The notes: generated by a model not told the origin, from the sequence alone. 64,000 bases of DNA from a halophilic archaeon SHRA6 (GCA_005239175.1 SOPS01000005.1:62001-126000); one strand, 5' to 3'; positions 8,268 through 17,894 are shown, numbered from the stretch's first letter. Program-made: numbers and translations.

Positions 8268-10457
8268 GTGAGCGAACATCACGAGAGAACGCTTGCGGGT
8301 CGACTCCGAATCGATGAGTTCTCCGCAAGATCGCTCGCGGCCCGGGCTGCGAGCGCCTACGAGACACTCCTCGCTGAAGGGCACGATCCAGCCGATATTC
8401 TCGTCCTCAAGCGGTTTCCGAGCGGTACCACGGCGTTTGAGCGCGACCTCGCCGATGAGCTGTCGATCCCAGCCCGGCCGAACGTCGAATCAGTGCTCGA
8501 TCACGCGGCCTCGATCCACGCCTACGCCGCCCCGGATGAACAGGTCCTCTCAGACTACGAGCGCTACGAGCTGCTCCGGACCGTCATCAATGGCTGGAAC
8601 TGGTCAACACCGTATCTGAAGCGAGCCGCTGAGGCGGAGTCGTTCGGTCGCGACGTCGGCCGGGTTCTCCTCGTCGCGAGCTGGGGTGGATTCGGCGATC
8701 GGACCAACGACGATCCGACAATGGCCGCCGCGATCGAAGAACTCGAAGCGGTCCAAACAAGGTTTCGGGAAGCACTGGCAGAGCGATCGTCGCTCGAGCA
8801 GGCGCAACTGGTCGAACGGGCTCGCGACGCGCTGTCGACATCCGATGTCCGTGCGTTCGTGTCGGCGCTGTTCGATGCGGTACTCGTCGTTGATTTCGAA
8901 GAGTTCGGCTCGCTCGAACGATCGTATCTCTCGGCACTGACAACGGACGCGGAGCTGTACTGTCTGGGTGAACGGGACGCGAGTGTCCAGCGAATCTGGA
9001 ACGAAAGCGGCTCGGTCGAGTCGATCGGGACGGCAGCAGGGCTGCAGTGTGTACCAACGGAGTTCGATTCCGAGGCGCTTTCGGACCCGGCGGCGATCGG
9101 CCGCTGGCTCGCATCCGGGTCCCTGCCCGACGACCGCGATCACACCGCCTATCGCGTCGCTTCGGAGACCTTTGCGGCTGAACTCGAGGCGATCGCCGAA
9201 GAGATCGAGGCGCTTCGAGACCGGGCGGGCTATCGCTACGAGGATTTTGCCGTGTTGCTTCGCGACATCAATCAGCCGGTTCACGAGGCTCGGTCGATCC
9301 TCCGCCGTGCCGGCGTCTCGACGGCATCGGCAACTGTCGAGGGACTCTCCGAGGACCCCGCAATTCGTGAGATTCACGCACTGATCCGGGTGTTGGCTGC
9401 CGACGACGCCGAGGCAATGGCGACGCTCGAAGGGCGGACCACAGTCGACGCAGCGTTGCTTGAGACGATCCGCGCGGAGCCGACGATCGCGGGAGCGATC
9501 GATCGCTGGATCGTCGAAACGGACCTCAAAGATCGGATCGCCGACGAACGCGAGGTCGACGCCTACGGCTCGTATCGCAACATCCGAGAGATCCGCGACA
9601 TTGCCGCGTTCTTCGACGGCGCGGACTTCCTGGCCGGCGGCTATCAGTCGTTCTTAGAGACGCTCGAACGGGCGATCCAGTACGTCGCACCCGATCAGTA
9701 CACGACAGAGCTGTCTGTCGAAGAAAACGGCGTCCTTGTCGATCCAATTCGGGTCGCAAAGTACGACTCGCGGCCGATCGTCTTTCTCGTCGATGTCGTC
9801 GAGGGCATCTATCCGCCCGACACACAGACACTTACCCGACTGTTTCCGACCGACTGGGTCAAACGATCGGCGGCGTATCCCGGTGTGACAACGCTCGATC
9901 CCACGACGGTGTCAACGTCGTTTTCGGCGGTCGAGACGCCCGACCGCAACGCCTACGACGCCTACTACACTGCGCTTTCGCGGCGACAGCTCGCTGTTGG
10001 TGCTCGGGTCGGGACCGACCGGCTCTACCTCTGTACGGCCGATCGTGGCACCCGATCGCTCGGTCGACGGCGACATCCCTCGCGGTTTCTTCGCTCGTTG
10101 GAATCACTCCCGCAGATCACGATGGCAGCTGGATACACCGTCGACGCCGCAGGGCGATCCAACGGAACCCGCGGTGGGAGCGATTCACCATCTCATGAAC
10201 AACCAGAGATCACCCGATACACGCCGACCGGTGTCGCTGCTGCGGCGATACAAGAGCCGTGGCGATCGCTTTCGGCGGTCGAACGAGCGGCGAGCCTCGG
10301 CGATCGCGCAGATATGCGTACAATCCGCGAGCGACTAGCGGCGATCGCTGAGCTGTGCGACCGCGAGGACGTCGAGCCGCGGTTCCGCGACGCCGTCTAC
10401 ACGCAGATCGATATGGCGAATGGCGATATTGGAGCTGCGGAGGAACGATCACAATGA
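8268..10457 (+). CDS. AddB/RecC-like inactive helicase subunit
   Basis: This 729-residue protein, read from a GTG, has the architecture of a superfamily 1 helicase that has lost its catalytic motifs. There is no Walker A loop near the N-terminus; the expected place reads LKRFPSGTTAFERDLADEL. A motif II-like strand reads VLVVDFEEFG near residue 205-214 in place of a DExx box. Later segments (EDFAVLLRDINQPVHEARS, VFLVDVVEGIYP near 505 and YTALSRRQLAVGA) correspond to motifs IV-VI in degenerate form. There is no nuclease domain at the C-terminus. It is the first gene of a three-gene operon and overlaps the next gene by four bases. By analogy with AddB and RecC, a structural DNA-scanning role is inferred. 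Confidence 0.7.
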   Translation: MSEHHERTLAGRLRIDEFSARSLAARAASAYETLLAEGHDPADILVLKRFPSGTTAFERDLADELSIPARPNVESVLDHAASIHAYAAPDEQVLSDYERYELLRTVINGWNWSTPYLKRAAEAESFGRDVGRVLLVASWGGFGDRTNDDPTMAAAIEELEAVQTRFREALAERSSLEQAQLVERARDALSTSDVRAFVSALFDAVLVVDFEEFGSLERSYLSALTTDAELYCLGERDASVQRIWNESGSVESIGTAAGLQCVPTEFDSEALSDPAAIGRWLASGSLPDDRDHTAYRVASETFAAELEAIAEEIEALRDRAGYRYEDFAVLLRDINQPVHEARSILRRAGVSTASATVEGLSEDPAIREIHALIRVLAADDAEAMATLEGRTTVDAALLETIRAEPTIAGAIDRWIVETDLKDRIADEREVDAYGSYRNIREIRDIAAFFDGADFLAGGYQSFLETLERAIQYVAPDQYTTELSVEENGVLVDPIRVAKYDSRPIVFLVDVVEGIYPPDTQTLTRLFPTDWVKRSAAYPGVTTLDPTTVSTSFSAVETPDRNAYDAYYTALSRRQLAVGARVGTDRLYLCTADRGTRSLGRRRHPSRFLRSLESLPQITMAAGYTVDAAGRSNGTRGGSDSPSHEQPEITRYTPTGVAAAAIQEPWRSLSAVERAASLGDRADMRTIRERLAAIAELCDREDVEPRFRDAVYTQIDMANGDIGAAEERSQ

Positions 10458-11332
10458 GCGAGCCAATCGCGATCGACGAGCTGACGACGTATCTCGCCTG
10501 TCCGAGGCAGTACGAATACCGCTATCGCCTCGAAATCGCGCGCGACTCTGCCATCCAAGCACGCGAGCGAGCGCTTGGGGCAGTTCGGGACGCGATCACA
10601 GCGGGGTTGGTTCACAGTGGCACCGTCGAGGATCGAATCGACGAGGCACTGAGTCGTCTCGCCGAGGAGGCGATCGATGACAGGGCCGTCAACGTCGACT
10701 GCCGAGAGGCGATTCGATCGTACCTCGGTCGGTTCGCAGATAGCCACGGAACTGAAGTATATGCGAGCGACGAAACCGCCACCCTTGGGATCGGCGGCCG
10801 TGAAATCGACTGTCCGATCGACGCAATCGTCTCGATCGACGACCAACCAGTCGTCCTGCAGTATCAATTTGACGTTGACGACGTGGCGTTCGATGGGGCG
10901 AGAAACACGATTGCCAAACACACCGGAGGCAACATGTACATTCCAGGGCCTGCCGGGAGCGTGCTCAGGGCGGTTGCGACCATGGAGGCGCTCGCGACGG
11001 ACGATCGGTTCACCACTGACGGCACACCTGCGGGAAAATCCCCGGTTGGATTCGCGTACGTCGGACTGACCCAGACGGTCAGGCCAAGCGTCCCCGCAGC
11101 AGGCGACGCGAGTGAAATTGAGATTATTCCCGAAATCCGTCGGCTCGATGCAGCCTACGAGGCCGAACGTGACGCGGCGCTCTCGGTGCTCGACAACCTC
11201 ATCACGTGGCTGTCCGCACAGGCGTACGACCCAGGCGATCGGTTCGACGACATTCGGAAGACGGTGTGTGGGGACTGTTCGTACACCGGCATGTGCTCGC
11301 CGTACATCAACGCGGAGGTGCGATTCGAATGA
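10454..11332 (+). CDS. Cas4/AddB-like Fe-S nuclease-fold protein with lost active site
   Basis: The 292-residue protein has the layout of the AddB C-terminal/Cas4 PD-(D/E)XK nuclease with an Fe-S cluster. Cys16 lies in TYLACPRQYEYRY, and Cys272, Cys275 and Cys281 lie in CGDCSYTGMC, giving the four-Cys Fe-S pattern. The core strand keeps an Asp (D123 in CPIDAIVS), but the expected E-x-K after it reads Q136-Y-Q138 (VVLQYQF). Metal-dependent cleavage is therefore unlikely. The start ATG overlaps the previous stop by four bases, and its own stop overlaps the next start by four. Together with the preceding gene it would make a split, RecC-like or AddB-like subunit. This is inferred from motifs, not from structure. 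Confidence 0.7.
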   Translation: MSEPIAIDELTTYLACPRQYEYRYRLEIARDSAIQARERALGAVRDAITAGLVHSGTVEDRIDEALSRLAEEAIDDRAVNVDCREAIRSYLGRFADSHGTEVYASDETATLGIGGREIDCPIDAIVSIDDQPVVLQYQFDVDDVAFDGARNTIAKHTGGNMYIPGPAGSVLRAVATMEALATDDRFTTDGTPAGKSPVGFAYVGLTQTVRPSVPAAGDASEIEIIPEIRRLDAAYEAERDAALSVLDNLITWLSAQAYDPGDRFDDIRKTVCGDCSYTGMCSPYINAEVRFE

Positions 11333-14300
11333 GCGACGACTCGCCATCGAGCCCACGACTGAAGGGCAATCAGCCGAACGTTGCGTCCGCACAGGCCGAG
11401 CAGATCGTCGTCGACGCCGGCGCAGGAACCGGAAAGACGACGACGATGGTCGCGCGGATCGATCGGCTCATCGACGAACGCGGCGTTGACCCGAACGACG
11501 TCCTCGTGTTGACGTTCGCGAACAAGGCTGCCCACAGTGCGGTCGAGCGACTGACAGATACGATCGAAGACGCGAGCGCGTACAACATTGACGCCTCGAC
11601 GTATCACTCGTTTTGTTATCGGCTGTTGCGCGAGTACGCGTATGCCGTCGGACTCGACCCGGAGTTCGAGCTTCTCACCGATGATCGAAAACGGGCGGTA
11701 ATCGCCGAGATTCACGAGGGACTCACGCTGAGCGATGTCAGCCGTGATCGGGCGACTGCGGACGATCTGTACCAGTTCATCGAATCGTTCAGCCGGGAGG
11801 GAATTAGCCCGGACGATATCGAAACACACCTGCCGGATCGAGCGGTTCTGGTCGCGTGTCGATCGGTCGTCCGCGACCTTCGATCGACCGCGGACGAGCA
11901 GTTTGGCCCTGATAGCGACGGCGCGCTCGCGTTCACGTCCAGTGGGGGCCACGGTCGTCTCGTCGAGCGACTCGAGCGATTCGAACAGGTCCTTCGATAC
12001 CGCAGCACTTCGATCGACGAGGGCGATCCGTTCGGTCAGGAGGTTCGGTCATACCTCGATGATTGTACGGAGATCGTCCGATCGTTGATCGAAACGCTGC
12101 CGCAGAAGGGGAGTGACTGGTCGCGAGTTCCCTCGGGGCTATTCGGAACGTGGGGCGGTGCCCACGGCGGAGCGTTGCGGGACACCGCACAGACGCCGAT
12201 CGTCCGGCTGGGCTCCTACATCGAGCTATTCCTGCGAGCGCACGACTTCCTCGAGGGATACCGTCGGTACGAGTCGCGGTTACAAGAGCGAGGGGCCGTC
12301 GACTACAACGGTCTGATCCGCCGTGCGACGGCACTGCTGGAGAGCGATCTCGGTGCAGACGTGTGCGATCGCTACGGCTACGTCTTCTGTGACGAGTTCC
12401 AGGATACCGACAGTGCACAGTTGGCACTCATTGATCAGTTGGCCACGGACGCAGACCTGTTCGTGATTGGCGACGCCGACCAGGCGATATACGAGTGGCG
12501 CGGCGCCGATCCGACGAACATCACCGACATCGAATCCGCGTTCCCGGGCATCGAGTCGATGGCGCTGGAGTTGAATTTCCGCTCGCGACAGCCGATCTTG
12601 GACCTCTCGAACGAGCTTCCGGGCAGTACGAAAACGCTCACCTCGGATCGAGGCCGCGGCGAGCGATCGATCTGTACTGTCGAGGCCGACGGCGACCTCG
12701 AGACGCAGGCCGCACAGGTCAGCGCGACAGTGTCGGCGCTTTTGACCGACGGGTTCGACGAGATTGACGGCCACGATCTCGAAGAACTCGCGGTACTCGT
12801 GAGAAAGAACCGCGAGGCGGAGGCCGTGTGTGCAGCACTCGCCGAAGAGAGCATTCCGTACGTCAGAGCCGGCGGCTCCTCGTCGTCGCTCCCGCCGGGA
12901 ATACAGACGCTCGTCGCGTACCTCCGGCTCATTGTCGACCCGAGCGACGACCGCCGCGCAATCCGGGTTCTCAAGCTGGTGTATCGGCTTGCAGATGGAG
13001 ACATTCGCGCACTGGCCGACGAGCCGGGGACCATCGTCGACGCTGTCAGATCGATCGAGAAGACCGCCGTCTTGAACCCAGAGGGGCTCACTCGTGCACG
13101 AGCGGATATCCCCGCGCTCATCGACGCTGTACAGACGGACTCAGTCTCGGCCGTCTACGCCGAGCTTCGGGAACGGACCCGGATCGACTGGACGTTCACC
13201 GACCGCGACCGCAGGCTCCTGCCGGCGGTTGAATCCCGAATCGACGCGTTCGAGGATGCGCCGATCGAAACTCGGCTGTCGACGGCGTTCATCGATTACC
13301 TCGCAGATCCAGCCGCACTCACGAACACCGAGCAGGGACGCGATGACGTTGGCGATCGAAGCAAAGATGCGGTTGACGTGATGACGGTCCATCAGGCCAA
13401 AGGGCTCGACTTTCCCGTCGTCTTGGTGCCGTTTCTCGGCCCCTCGTGGGCGCCGCCACCGAGCTTCCGGCTCTGGGGTGAACGCACGGACTGGTCGGTG
13501 TTGCGCCGGCGGATCGAGTCGCCACCTGTTGACCCCCTCACCGAGCCGCTCTCCGCGGCAGCGGTTGCCGAGCAGTGGCGCGTGCTCCACGTCGCAATCA
13601 CCCGCGCTCGCGATCGGCTTGTCCTCTTTGGGAACAACGACGATACCGCGACGGTGCCAGCGGCGGAACTCGACGAGTTGCTCCCACCGTCGATCGGGTG
13701 GCGACACGGCGGGCCAGCGGTTGACACATGGGGCGCGGTTTCCGACGCCGTCGAGACGATTCAGGCGGACGATCCGACGGCAGTGTGTGATCTGACGACG
13801 GCCGTCGAACAGGTTCGAACGACGACCCGCGAACAGATCACCTGGTACGACGGCACGCGAGCGAGTCCCGATCGAGCAATTACAGAGATCCGCCGGCTGA
13901 CCCGACAGCTCAAGCGGGGAACGCTGACAGCAGACGCCCCCGCGGACTCACCGTACCAGGCGACGCCAACCGCCGGCGAGCGCGCTGATCGGCTACCGAG
14001 GGTTCACAGCCACACGTCGCTGGAAGCGTTCGGGGACTGTCCGCGAAAACACTATCTCGACCACGTCGTGTATGGGTTCGAGGACCCGCCGTTGGCGACG
14101 ACAGCCGATCGGGACGGACAGGATGCGGTCTCCCAGCGGGCGATCGGGACGCTGTTTCACGCGGTCAGAGAGGACTGCTACTGGCGAGGATACACGGAAA
14201 AAGCCGAGTGGGACGCCGCCTGTGAACGGATCGCTCGCCAACGGTCGCTGTCGGCAGCAGTGCCTGCCACAAAGGCGTGTATCGATCGCTACTTCGAAAG

Positions 14301-14754
14301 CCCGGTCTCCGAGTGGTCGATCGTGAGTTCGGAACTGCCGTTTTCGCTCGACGCGCTGGCAGAACGAACTAGCGCGGACGGAATCACCGGCTACGTAGAT
14401 GCGGTGTATCGAACTCCGGACGACGACCTTGTCGTGATCGACTACAAAACGACTGATGCGGATCGCTCGATCGAAGACAGCGCCCAGCTCGTGTTATACT
14501 TGCTGGCCTGTGATGCTCGATTCGACGAGCCGATCGAGTCAGTCGGGTACCTCTCGCTTGGCGAGTCGGGCCCGCAGCTCACGCTGTTCGATCGCGCCGA
14601 GGTGTTCGAACAGATTCCGGAGCTAAAATCGACGCTCGAAGCCGCAAACAACTCCGGCTACCAGACGGTGACACCGGGACCGTACTGTCAATACTGCCCA
14701 CACCGATCGCTCGGCTGCGGCGATGCATACCTCGACAACAGCGCTGAACGCTGA
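11329..14754 (+). CDS. UvrD-family helicase with C-terminal Fe-S nuclease (AddA/RecB-like)
   Basis: The 1141-residue protein carries a full set of SF1 helicase motifs: Walker A GAGTGKTTT (about residues 29-38), Ia VLTFANKAA, II CDEFQDTD (about 354), III GDADQAIYEWRG, IV LNFRSRQPI, V TVHQAKGLDFP and VI VAITRARDRL (about 755). The C-terminal nuclease has GTLFH (about 940), GYVDAVY, VVIDYKT (about 1035) and a QLVLYLL motif. Its Fe-S cysteines are in DCPRKHYL (about 903) and CQYCPHRSLGC (about 1120-1130). All catalytic residues expected for both activities are present. It probably unwinds and degrades DNA ends for recombination or for destroying foreign DNA, with the two upstream proteins as partners. 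Confidence 0.85.
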   Translation: MSDDSPSSPRLKGNQPNVASAQAEQIVVDAGAGTGKTTTMVARIDRLIDERGVDPNDVLVLTFANKAAHSAVERLTDTIEDASAYNIDASTYHSFCYRLLREYAYAVGLDPEFELLTDDRKRAVIAEIHEGLTLSDVSRDRATADDLYQFIESFSREGISPDDIETHLPDRAVLVACRSVVRDLRSTADEQFGPDSDGALAFTSSGGHGRLVERLERFEQVLRYRSTSIDEGDPFGQEVRSYLDDCTEIVRSLIETLPQKGSDWSRVPSGLFGTWGGAHGGALRDTAQTPIVRLGSYIELFLRAHDFLEGYRRYESRLQERGAVDYNGLIRRATALLESDLGADVCDRYGYVFCDEFQDTDSAQLALIDQLATDADLFVIGDADQAIYEWRGADPTNITDIESAFPGIESMALELNFRSRQPILDLSNELPGSTKTLTSDRGRGERSICTVEADGDLETQAAQVSATVSALLTDGFDEIDGHDLEELAVLVRKNREAEAVCAALAEESIPYVRAGGSSSSLPPGIQTLVAYLRLIVDPSDDRRAIRVLKLVYRLADGDIRALADEPGTIVDAVRSIEKTAVLNPEGLTRARADIPALIDAVQTDSVSAVYAELRERTRIDWTFTDRDRRLLPAVESRIDAFEDAPIETRLSTAFIDYLADPAALTNTEQGRDDVGDRSKDAVDVMTVHQAKGLDFPVVLVPFLGPSWAPPPSFRLWGERTDWSVLRRRIESPPVDPLTEPLSAAAVAEQWRVLHVAITRARDRLVLFGNNDDTATVPAAELDELLPPSIGWRHGGPAVDTWGAVSDAVETIQADDPTAVCDLTTAVEQVRTTTREQITWYDGTRASPDRAITEIRRLTRQLKRGTLTADAPADSPYQATPTAGERADRLPRVHSHTSLEAFGDCPRKHYLDHVVYGFEDPPLATTADRDGQDAVSQRAIGTLFHAVREDCYWRGYTEKAEWDAACERIARQRSLSAAVPATKACIDRYFESPVSEWSIVSSELPFSLDALAERTSADGITGYVDAVYRTPDDDLVVIDYKTTDADRSIEDSAQLVLYLLACDARFDEPIESVGYLSLGESGPQLTLFDRAEVFEQIPELKSTLEAANNSGYQTVTPGPYCQYCPHRSLGCGDAYLDNSAER

Positions 14755-14821
14755 CCGAAGACCAGCCCGTCGATCGCTCCGAATCCGCGAGTATTTGCCC
14801 GCCGAGGCAAAAGAATCGATC

Positions 14822-15022
14822 ATGACCGAGCTTTCGTTCGACGAGGACGGCGTCGATGTCGTGTATCAGGGCACCGAATTCCGCCTCGAGAAGTCGCTCA
14901 TCGAGGAGGCGACAGAGAAGTCCTATCCAGACGTGACCGATCACGAGGTATTGAAAATTGTCGAGGAGAGCCCTGATCTCACCGGTGAGCCGCGACGGGT
15001 TCAGGACATCCTGCGAGCGTAG
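14822..15022 (+). CDS. Small haloarchaeal protein, probably DUF5800
   Basis: The 66-residue acidic protein begins MTELSFDEDGVDVVYQGTEF and contains VTDHEVLKIVEESPDLTGEP. It resembles a conserved haloarchaeal family of unknown function that I recall as DUF5800. The ATG at 14822 is preferred over an in-frame ATG 33 codons upstream, because that extension overlaps the end of the helicase gene and is basic. No known motif was recognised. It lies between the helicase operon and the YchF gene. Confidence 0.75.
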   Translation: MTELSFDEDGVDVVYQGTEFRLEKSLIEEATEKSYPDVTDHEVLKIVEESPDLTGEPRRVQDILRA

Positions 15023-15099
15023 ACGTTCAGCCAGTTGGTCCCTGACTCACGGCTCGCGGGACCGAAAGGCAGTTTCCCTCCCGCCGTGAACGAGCGGGT

Positions 15100-16278
15100 A
15101 TGCTTTCGATCGCCCTTGCCGGCAAGCCGAACGCCGGGAAGTCAACCTTCTACACTGCGGCGACGCTCGCAGACGTAGACGTCGCAAACTATCCGTTTAC
15201 TACGATCGACCCGAACCGAGGAGTCGCGACCGTCCGGACCGAGTGTCCGTGTCTCGACCTCGAGGAGCGCTGTGGGAACGATCGCTGCCGCGACGGGAAG
15301 CGCTACGTCCCGATCGAACTGATCGACGTCGCTGGACTCGTTCCCGGCGCACACGAAGGGCGAGGCTTGGGGAACCAGTTCCTCGACGAACTCACGAACG
15401 CCGACGCGATCGTCAACGTCTTAGATGCCTCTGGGGCGACGAACGCTGAGGGCGAACCGGTCGAACCCGGCAGCCACGATCCAGTTTCGGATGTCGAGTT
15501 TATCCGCGAAGAGCTCGACCTGTGGCTCGCGGGTATCATCGACAGGAACTGGGAGTCGATCGAACGCAAGTCCCGATCGCCGGATTTCGACATTGACGAA
15601 GCGCTCGCAGAACTGTTGACGGGCTTCGGTGCAACAGAACACGACGTTGCAGCAAGTCTCAGAGCGCTCGAGTACCCCGAGGACCCGATCCAGTGGACCG
15701 ACGACCACCGCGAGGCGCTTGCGACCGACGTCCGCGAGCGGACGAAGCCGATCGTCCTCGTCGCGAACAAAGCAGACATCGCCGAGGAAGAGACGATCGA
15801 TCGGCTCCGAGACGCCGCTGAGTATGTCGTGCCCGCGACCGCAGACGGCGAGTTGGCGCTGCGGCGAGGCGCAGAGGCGGGCGTGATCGAGTACGATCCT
15901 GGCGATCCAGAATTTACGATTGTCGGCGATCTGAGCGACGAGCAGACCGCAGGACTTGAACGGATCCGCGAGGTCATGGACACCTACGGCGGAACGGCGG
16001 TTCAGACCGCTCTCAATACCGCAGTGTACGATCTGCTCGAGCACCTCACTGCGTTTCCGGTACAAAATGAGTCGAAGTGGACCGACGGGACCGGAACCGT
16101 CCTGCCTGATGCCTTCTTGCTCCCGCAGGGGGCGACACCAAAGGATCTCGCGTTCGCGGTCCACACGGATATCGGCGAGGGCTACCTCCACGCGGTCGAC
16201 GCGCGATCGAAGCGAAAAATCTCCGATAGCTACGAGCTCGACGAGGGCGACGTCATCAAGATTGTAAGCACTAATTGA
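15100..16278 (+). CDS. ychF: Archaeal Obg/YchF-type GTPase with TGS domain
   Basis: This 392-residue TRAFAC-class P-loop NTPase is ribosome-associated by family knowledge. Visible motifs are G1 GKPNAGKST (residues 8-16), G3 DVAGLVPGAHEGRGLGNQFLD, G4 NKAD (about 222-225) and a C-terminal TGS domain ending in YELDEGDVIKIVSTN. The insert with CPCLDLEERCGNDRC after G1 is seen in archaeal homologues. Expressed alone; the upstream spacer is short. Adjacent downstream DNA is the IS element, which does not disrupt the gene. Confidence 0.93.
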   Translation: MLSIALAGKPNAGKSTFYTAATLADVDVANYPFTTIDPNRGVATVRTECPCLDLEERCGNDRCRDGKRYVPIELIDVAGLVPGAHEGRGLGNQFLDELTNADAIVNVLDASGATNAEGEPVEPGSHDPVSDVEFIREELDLWLAGIIDRNWESIERKSRSPDFDIDEALAELLTGFGATEHDVAASLRALEYPEDPIQWTDDHREALATDVRERTKPIVLVANKADIAEEETIDRLRDAAEYVVPATADGELALRRGAEAGVIEYDPGDPEFTIVGDLSDEQTAGLERIREVMDTYGGTAVQTALNTAVYDLLEHLTAFPVQNESKWTDGTGTVLPDAFLLPQGATPKDLAFAVHTDIGEGYLHAVDARSKRKISDSYELDEGDVIKIVSTN

Positions 16279-16344
16279 AAGTGGCCTGTTGGGTTTGCCT
16301 GTTTTTACCCGTACCGAGTGTGGCAAATCCGATCGCTCACCTTC

Positions 16345-16560
16345 GTGAACCTGCCCCGAGCTCAAGCCTCGGGGCTTCCTGCTTCAACGACGTTGTCAGA
16401 CTGCGTCTGACAGCCTGTCGAGGTTCCCTCGACAAACGCGCTTTGCATCCACCGCAACCGGGGTGAACACAGGGAGCGCAGTCTGCACAGGCGTTGATTC
16501 GGAGCGTCCCGCCCCTACCTTCTGACAACCGCGAGAAAGAATGTTCTTCGCCGCGTTCAA
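16345..16560 (-). ncRNA. Predicted omegaRNA (reRNA) overlapping the tnpB 3' end
   Basis: TnpB proteins use a right-end RNA transcribed across the end of tnpB and out through the right end of the element. The position is inferred from this general rule and from the terminal hairpin at 16353-16375; the RNA ends have not been determined. Confidence 0.4.
16353..16375 (-). repeat. Right-end hairpin of the IS element
   Basis: The arms GCCCCGAG (16353-16360) and CTCGGGGC (16368-16375) form a perfect 8-bp stem with a 7-base loop. It lies 20 bases past the tnpB stop and may be the 3' part of the guide RNA scaffold. Confidence 0.75.
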
Positions 16561-17643
16561 ATCCCTATCCTCCTTGTGACCGCACGCCGGGCATGAGTGT
16601 TCTCTGACCCATACTGGCTTTGCAGTCCCCACACCACACCGAGAACACTCCTTCGACGTACCTGCCGCGTCAACCTTCACGACATGAGTACCATACAACT
16701 CACCTTTGTACTCTAACATCGTCAGGAACCGCGACCACGCCGCATCTTGCTTGTTCTTTGCAGACTGCAACGTCTCCATCATCGACTTCACGTCCAAATC
16801 CTCAACGGCTACCAAGTCGTACTCCTTGACAAGCCACGTCGATAACTTGTGCTGAAAGTCCTCGACTTTCCGCTTAATAGCCCGCTTCGCCTTCGCAACT
16901 TTTCGGCGCTGGGATTCCCAATTGTTCGACCCGTGTTTCTTCCGATCGAGTTTCCGTTGTTCACGGGCGTATCGCTCGTACTCGCCATCCAAGTTGAGCA
17001 TATCCACGGTACGATTGTCCGACGTGTGGATGTATGAAAGAATGCCAAGGTCAACACCAACACACTCAGCATCGTCAAGCGACTCGGGAGACGGTTTCTC
17101 AGGGAGTTCTTCCTCCGGTATTTCCGTGATGAATGAGACGAACCACTCACCGGTTGTCTCTTTCTTCAAGATGACACGCTTGATGTCGTCTGTCTCCGGA
17201 ATTGGTTGGTGTTCGCGGACAGGGAAGCTACCAATTTTGGAGAGTTCGAGTTGAACGTATCCATCTTGACCCGTGTTGTGATCCACGTCGAAGCCTTCTG
17301 ACTGATACGCTACTGACCGGAACTCTCCGCTTCCTTGCCACTTGAGTTGCCCTGTTTTGTACCCGTTCTTCCGCCGTCCTTTCAACGTCTCTGTATCTTT
17401 GTGGATTTGCGAGACTGTTTGTTGGGCGGCGTGGGCAGACACATCGCCATAAACCGGCCACTGCTTTTTCCACCGTGTGAGTTTCTTGTGTTGCTCGTAT
17501 GCGGCAGGCCGATTGCCTTTCTCGTAGGAGTAGTAGTCTCGAACCGCGTCGTTGCGAATTTGGCGGTGGATTTCGATGTGTCGCCACGCTTCGCTAGCCG
17601 TGTCCGCGTCCGGGTAGGTACGACAGCGAAGCGCAGTGTCCAT
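16396..17643 (-). CDS. tnpB: RNA-guided endonuclease TnpB (IS1341 type)
   Basis: The 415-residue protein is full length. The RuvC-like catalytic triad is intact: D198 in GVDLGI, E281 in LVAVEDLD and D361 in DRDLNAAKN. The zinc finger between the last two sites has CSRCG and CPACGH pairs. The N-terminal WED/REC-like part is basic, with KLTRWKKQW. TnpB is an omegaRNA-guided DNA nuclease that helps retain its element. Upstream by 6 bases on the same strand is a 45-residue AbrB-like gene. The intact active site suggests a functional copy. Confidence 0.93.
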   Translation of the reverse strand: MDTALRCRTYPDADTASEAWRHIEIHRQIRNDAVRDYYSYEKGNRPAAYEQHKKLTRWKKQWPVYGDVSAHAAQQTVSQIHKDTETLKGRRKNGYKTGQLKWQGSGEFRSVAYQSEGFDVDHNTGQDGYVQLELSKIGSFPVREHQPIPETDDIKRVILKKETTGEWFVSFITEIPEEELPEKPSPESLDDAECVGVDLGILSYIHTSDNRTVDMLNLDGEYERYAREQRKLDRKKHGSNNWESQRRKVAKAKRAIKRKVEDFQHKLSTWLVKEYDLVAVEDLDVKSMMETLQSAKNKQDAAWSRFLTMLEYKGELYGTHVVKVDAAGTSKECSRCGVGTAKPVWVREHSCPACGHKEDRDLNAAKNILSRGCQKVGAGRSESTPVQTALPVFTPVAVDAKRVCRGNLDRLSDAV

Positions 17644-17649
17644 TGTGGG

Positions 17650-17787
17650 TTAGTTCTCGGTGGTAGCTTTTTCGACGGTGAGTTTGAGTCGGTCTCCCGG
17701 TTGTAGTCCGAGTAGTTCTCGGGTTTCTTCAGGGATTGTGATTTGCCCACGTTCGCGGAGAGTGGGGTAACACTCAATCTGATTCAT
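17650..17787 (-). CDS. AbrB/SpoVT-type small DNA-binding protein
   Basis: The 45-residue protein contains the swapped-hairpin AbrB core RERGQITIPEETRELLG followed by LQPGDRLKL. This is the standard AbrB/MazE/SpoVT DNA-binding fold, with no additional domain. It ends 6 bases before the tnpB start on the same strand, so the two are probably cotranscribed. Such pairs recur in haloarchaeal IS1341-type elements; a repressor of the element is a reasonable inference. It is not an antitoxin of a recognisable toxin here. Confidence 0.8.
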   Translation of the reverse strand: MNQIECYPTLRERGQITIPEETRELLGLQPGDRLKLTVEKATTEN

Positions 17788-17894
17788 ACTCATCCATTCG
17801 TACTAAGTCGTATTAAAAGTGATGGTGGTTCGTGTTCGGTGAGCCTGTGGGCCGGTTGTCGTAAGAGACAAACGTAGGAAATGTCGGCATTCAC

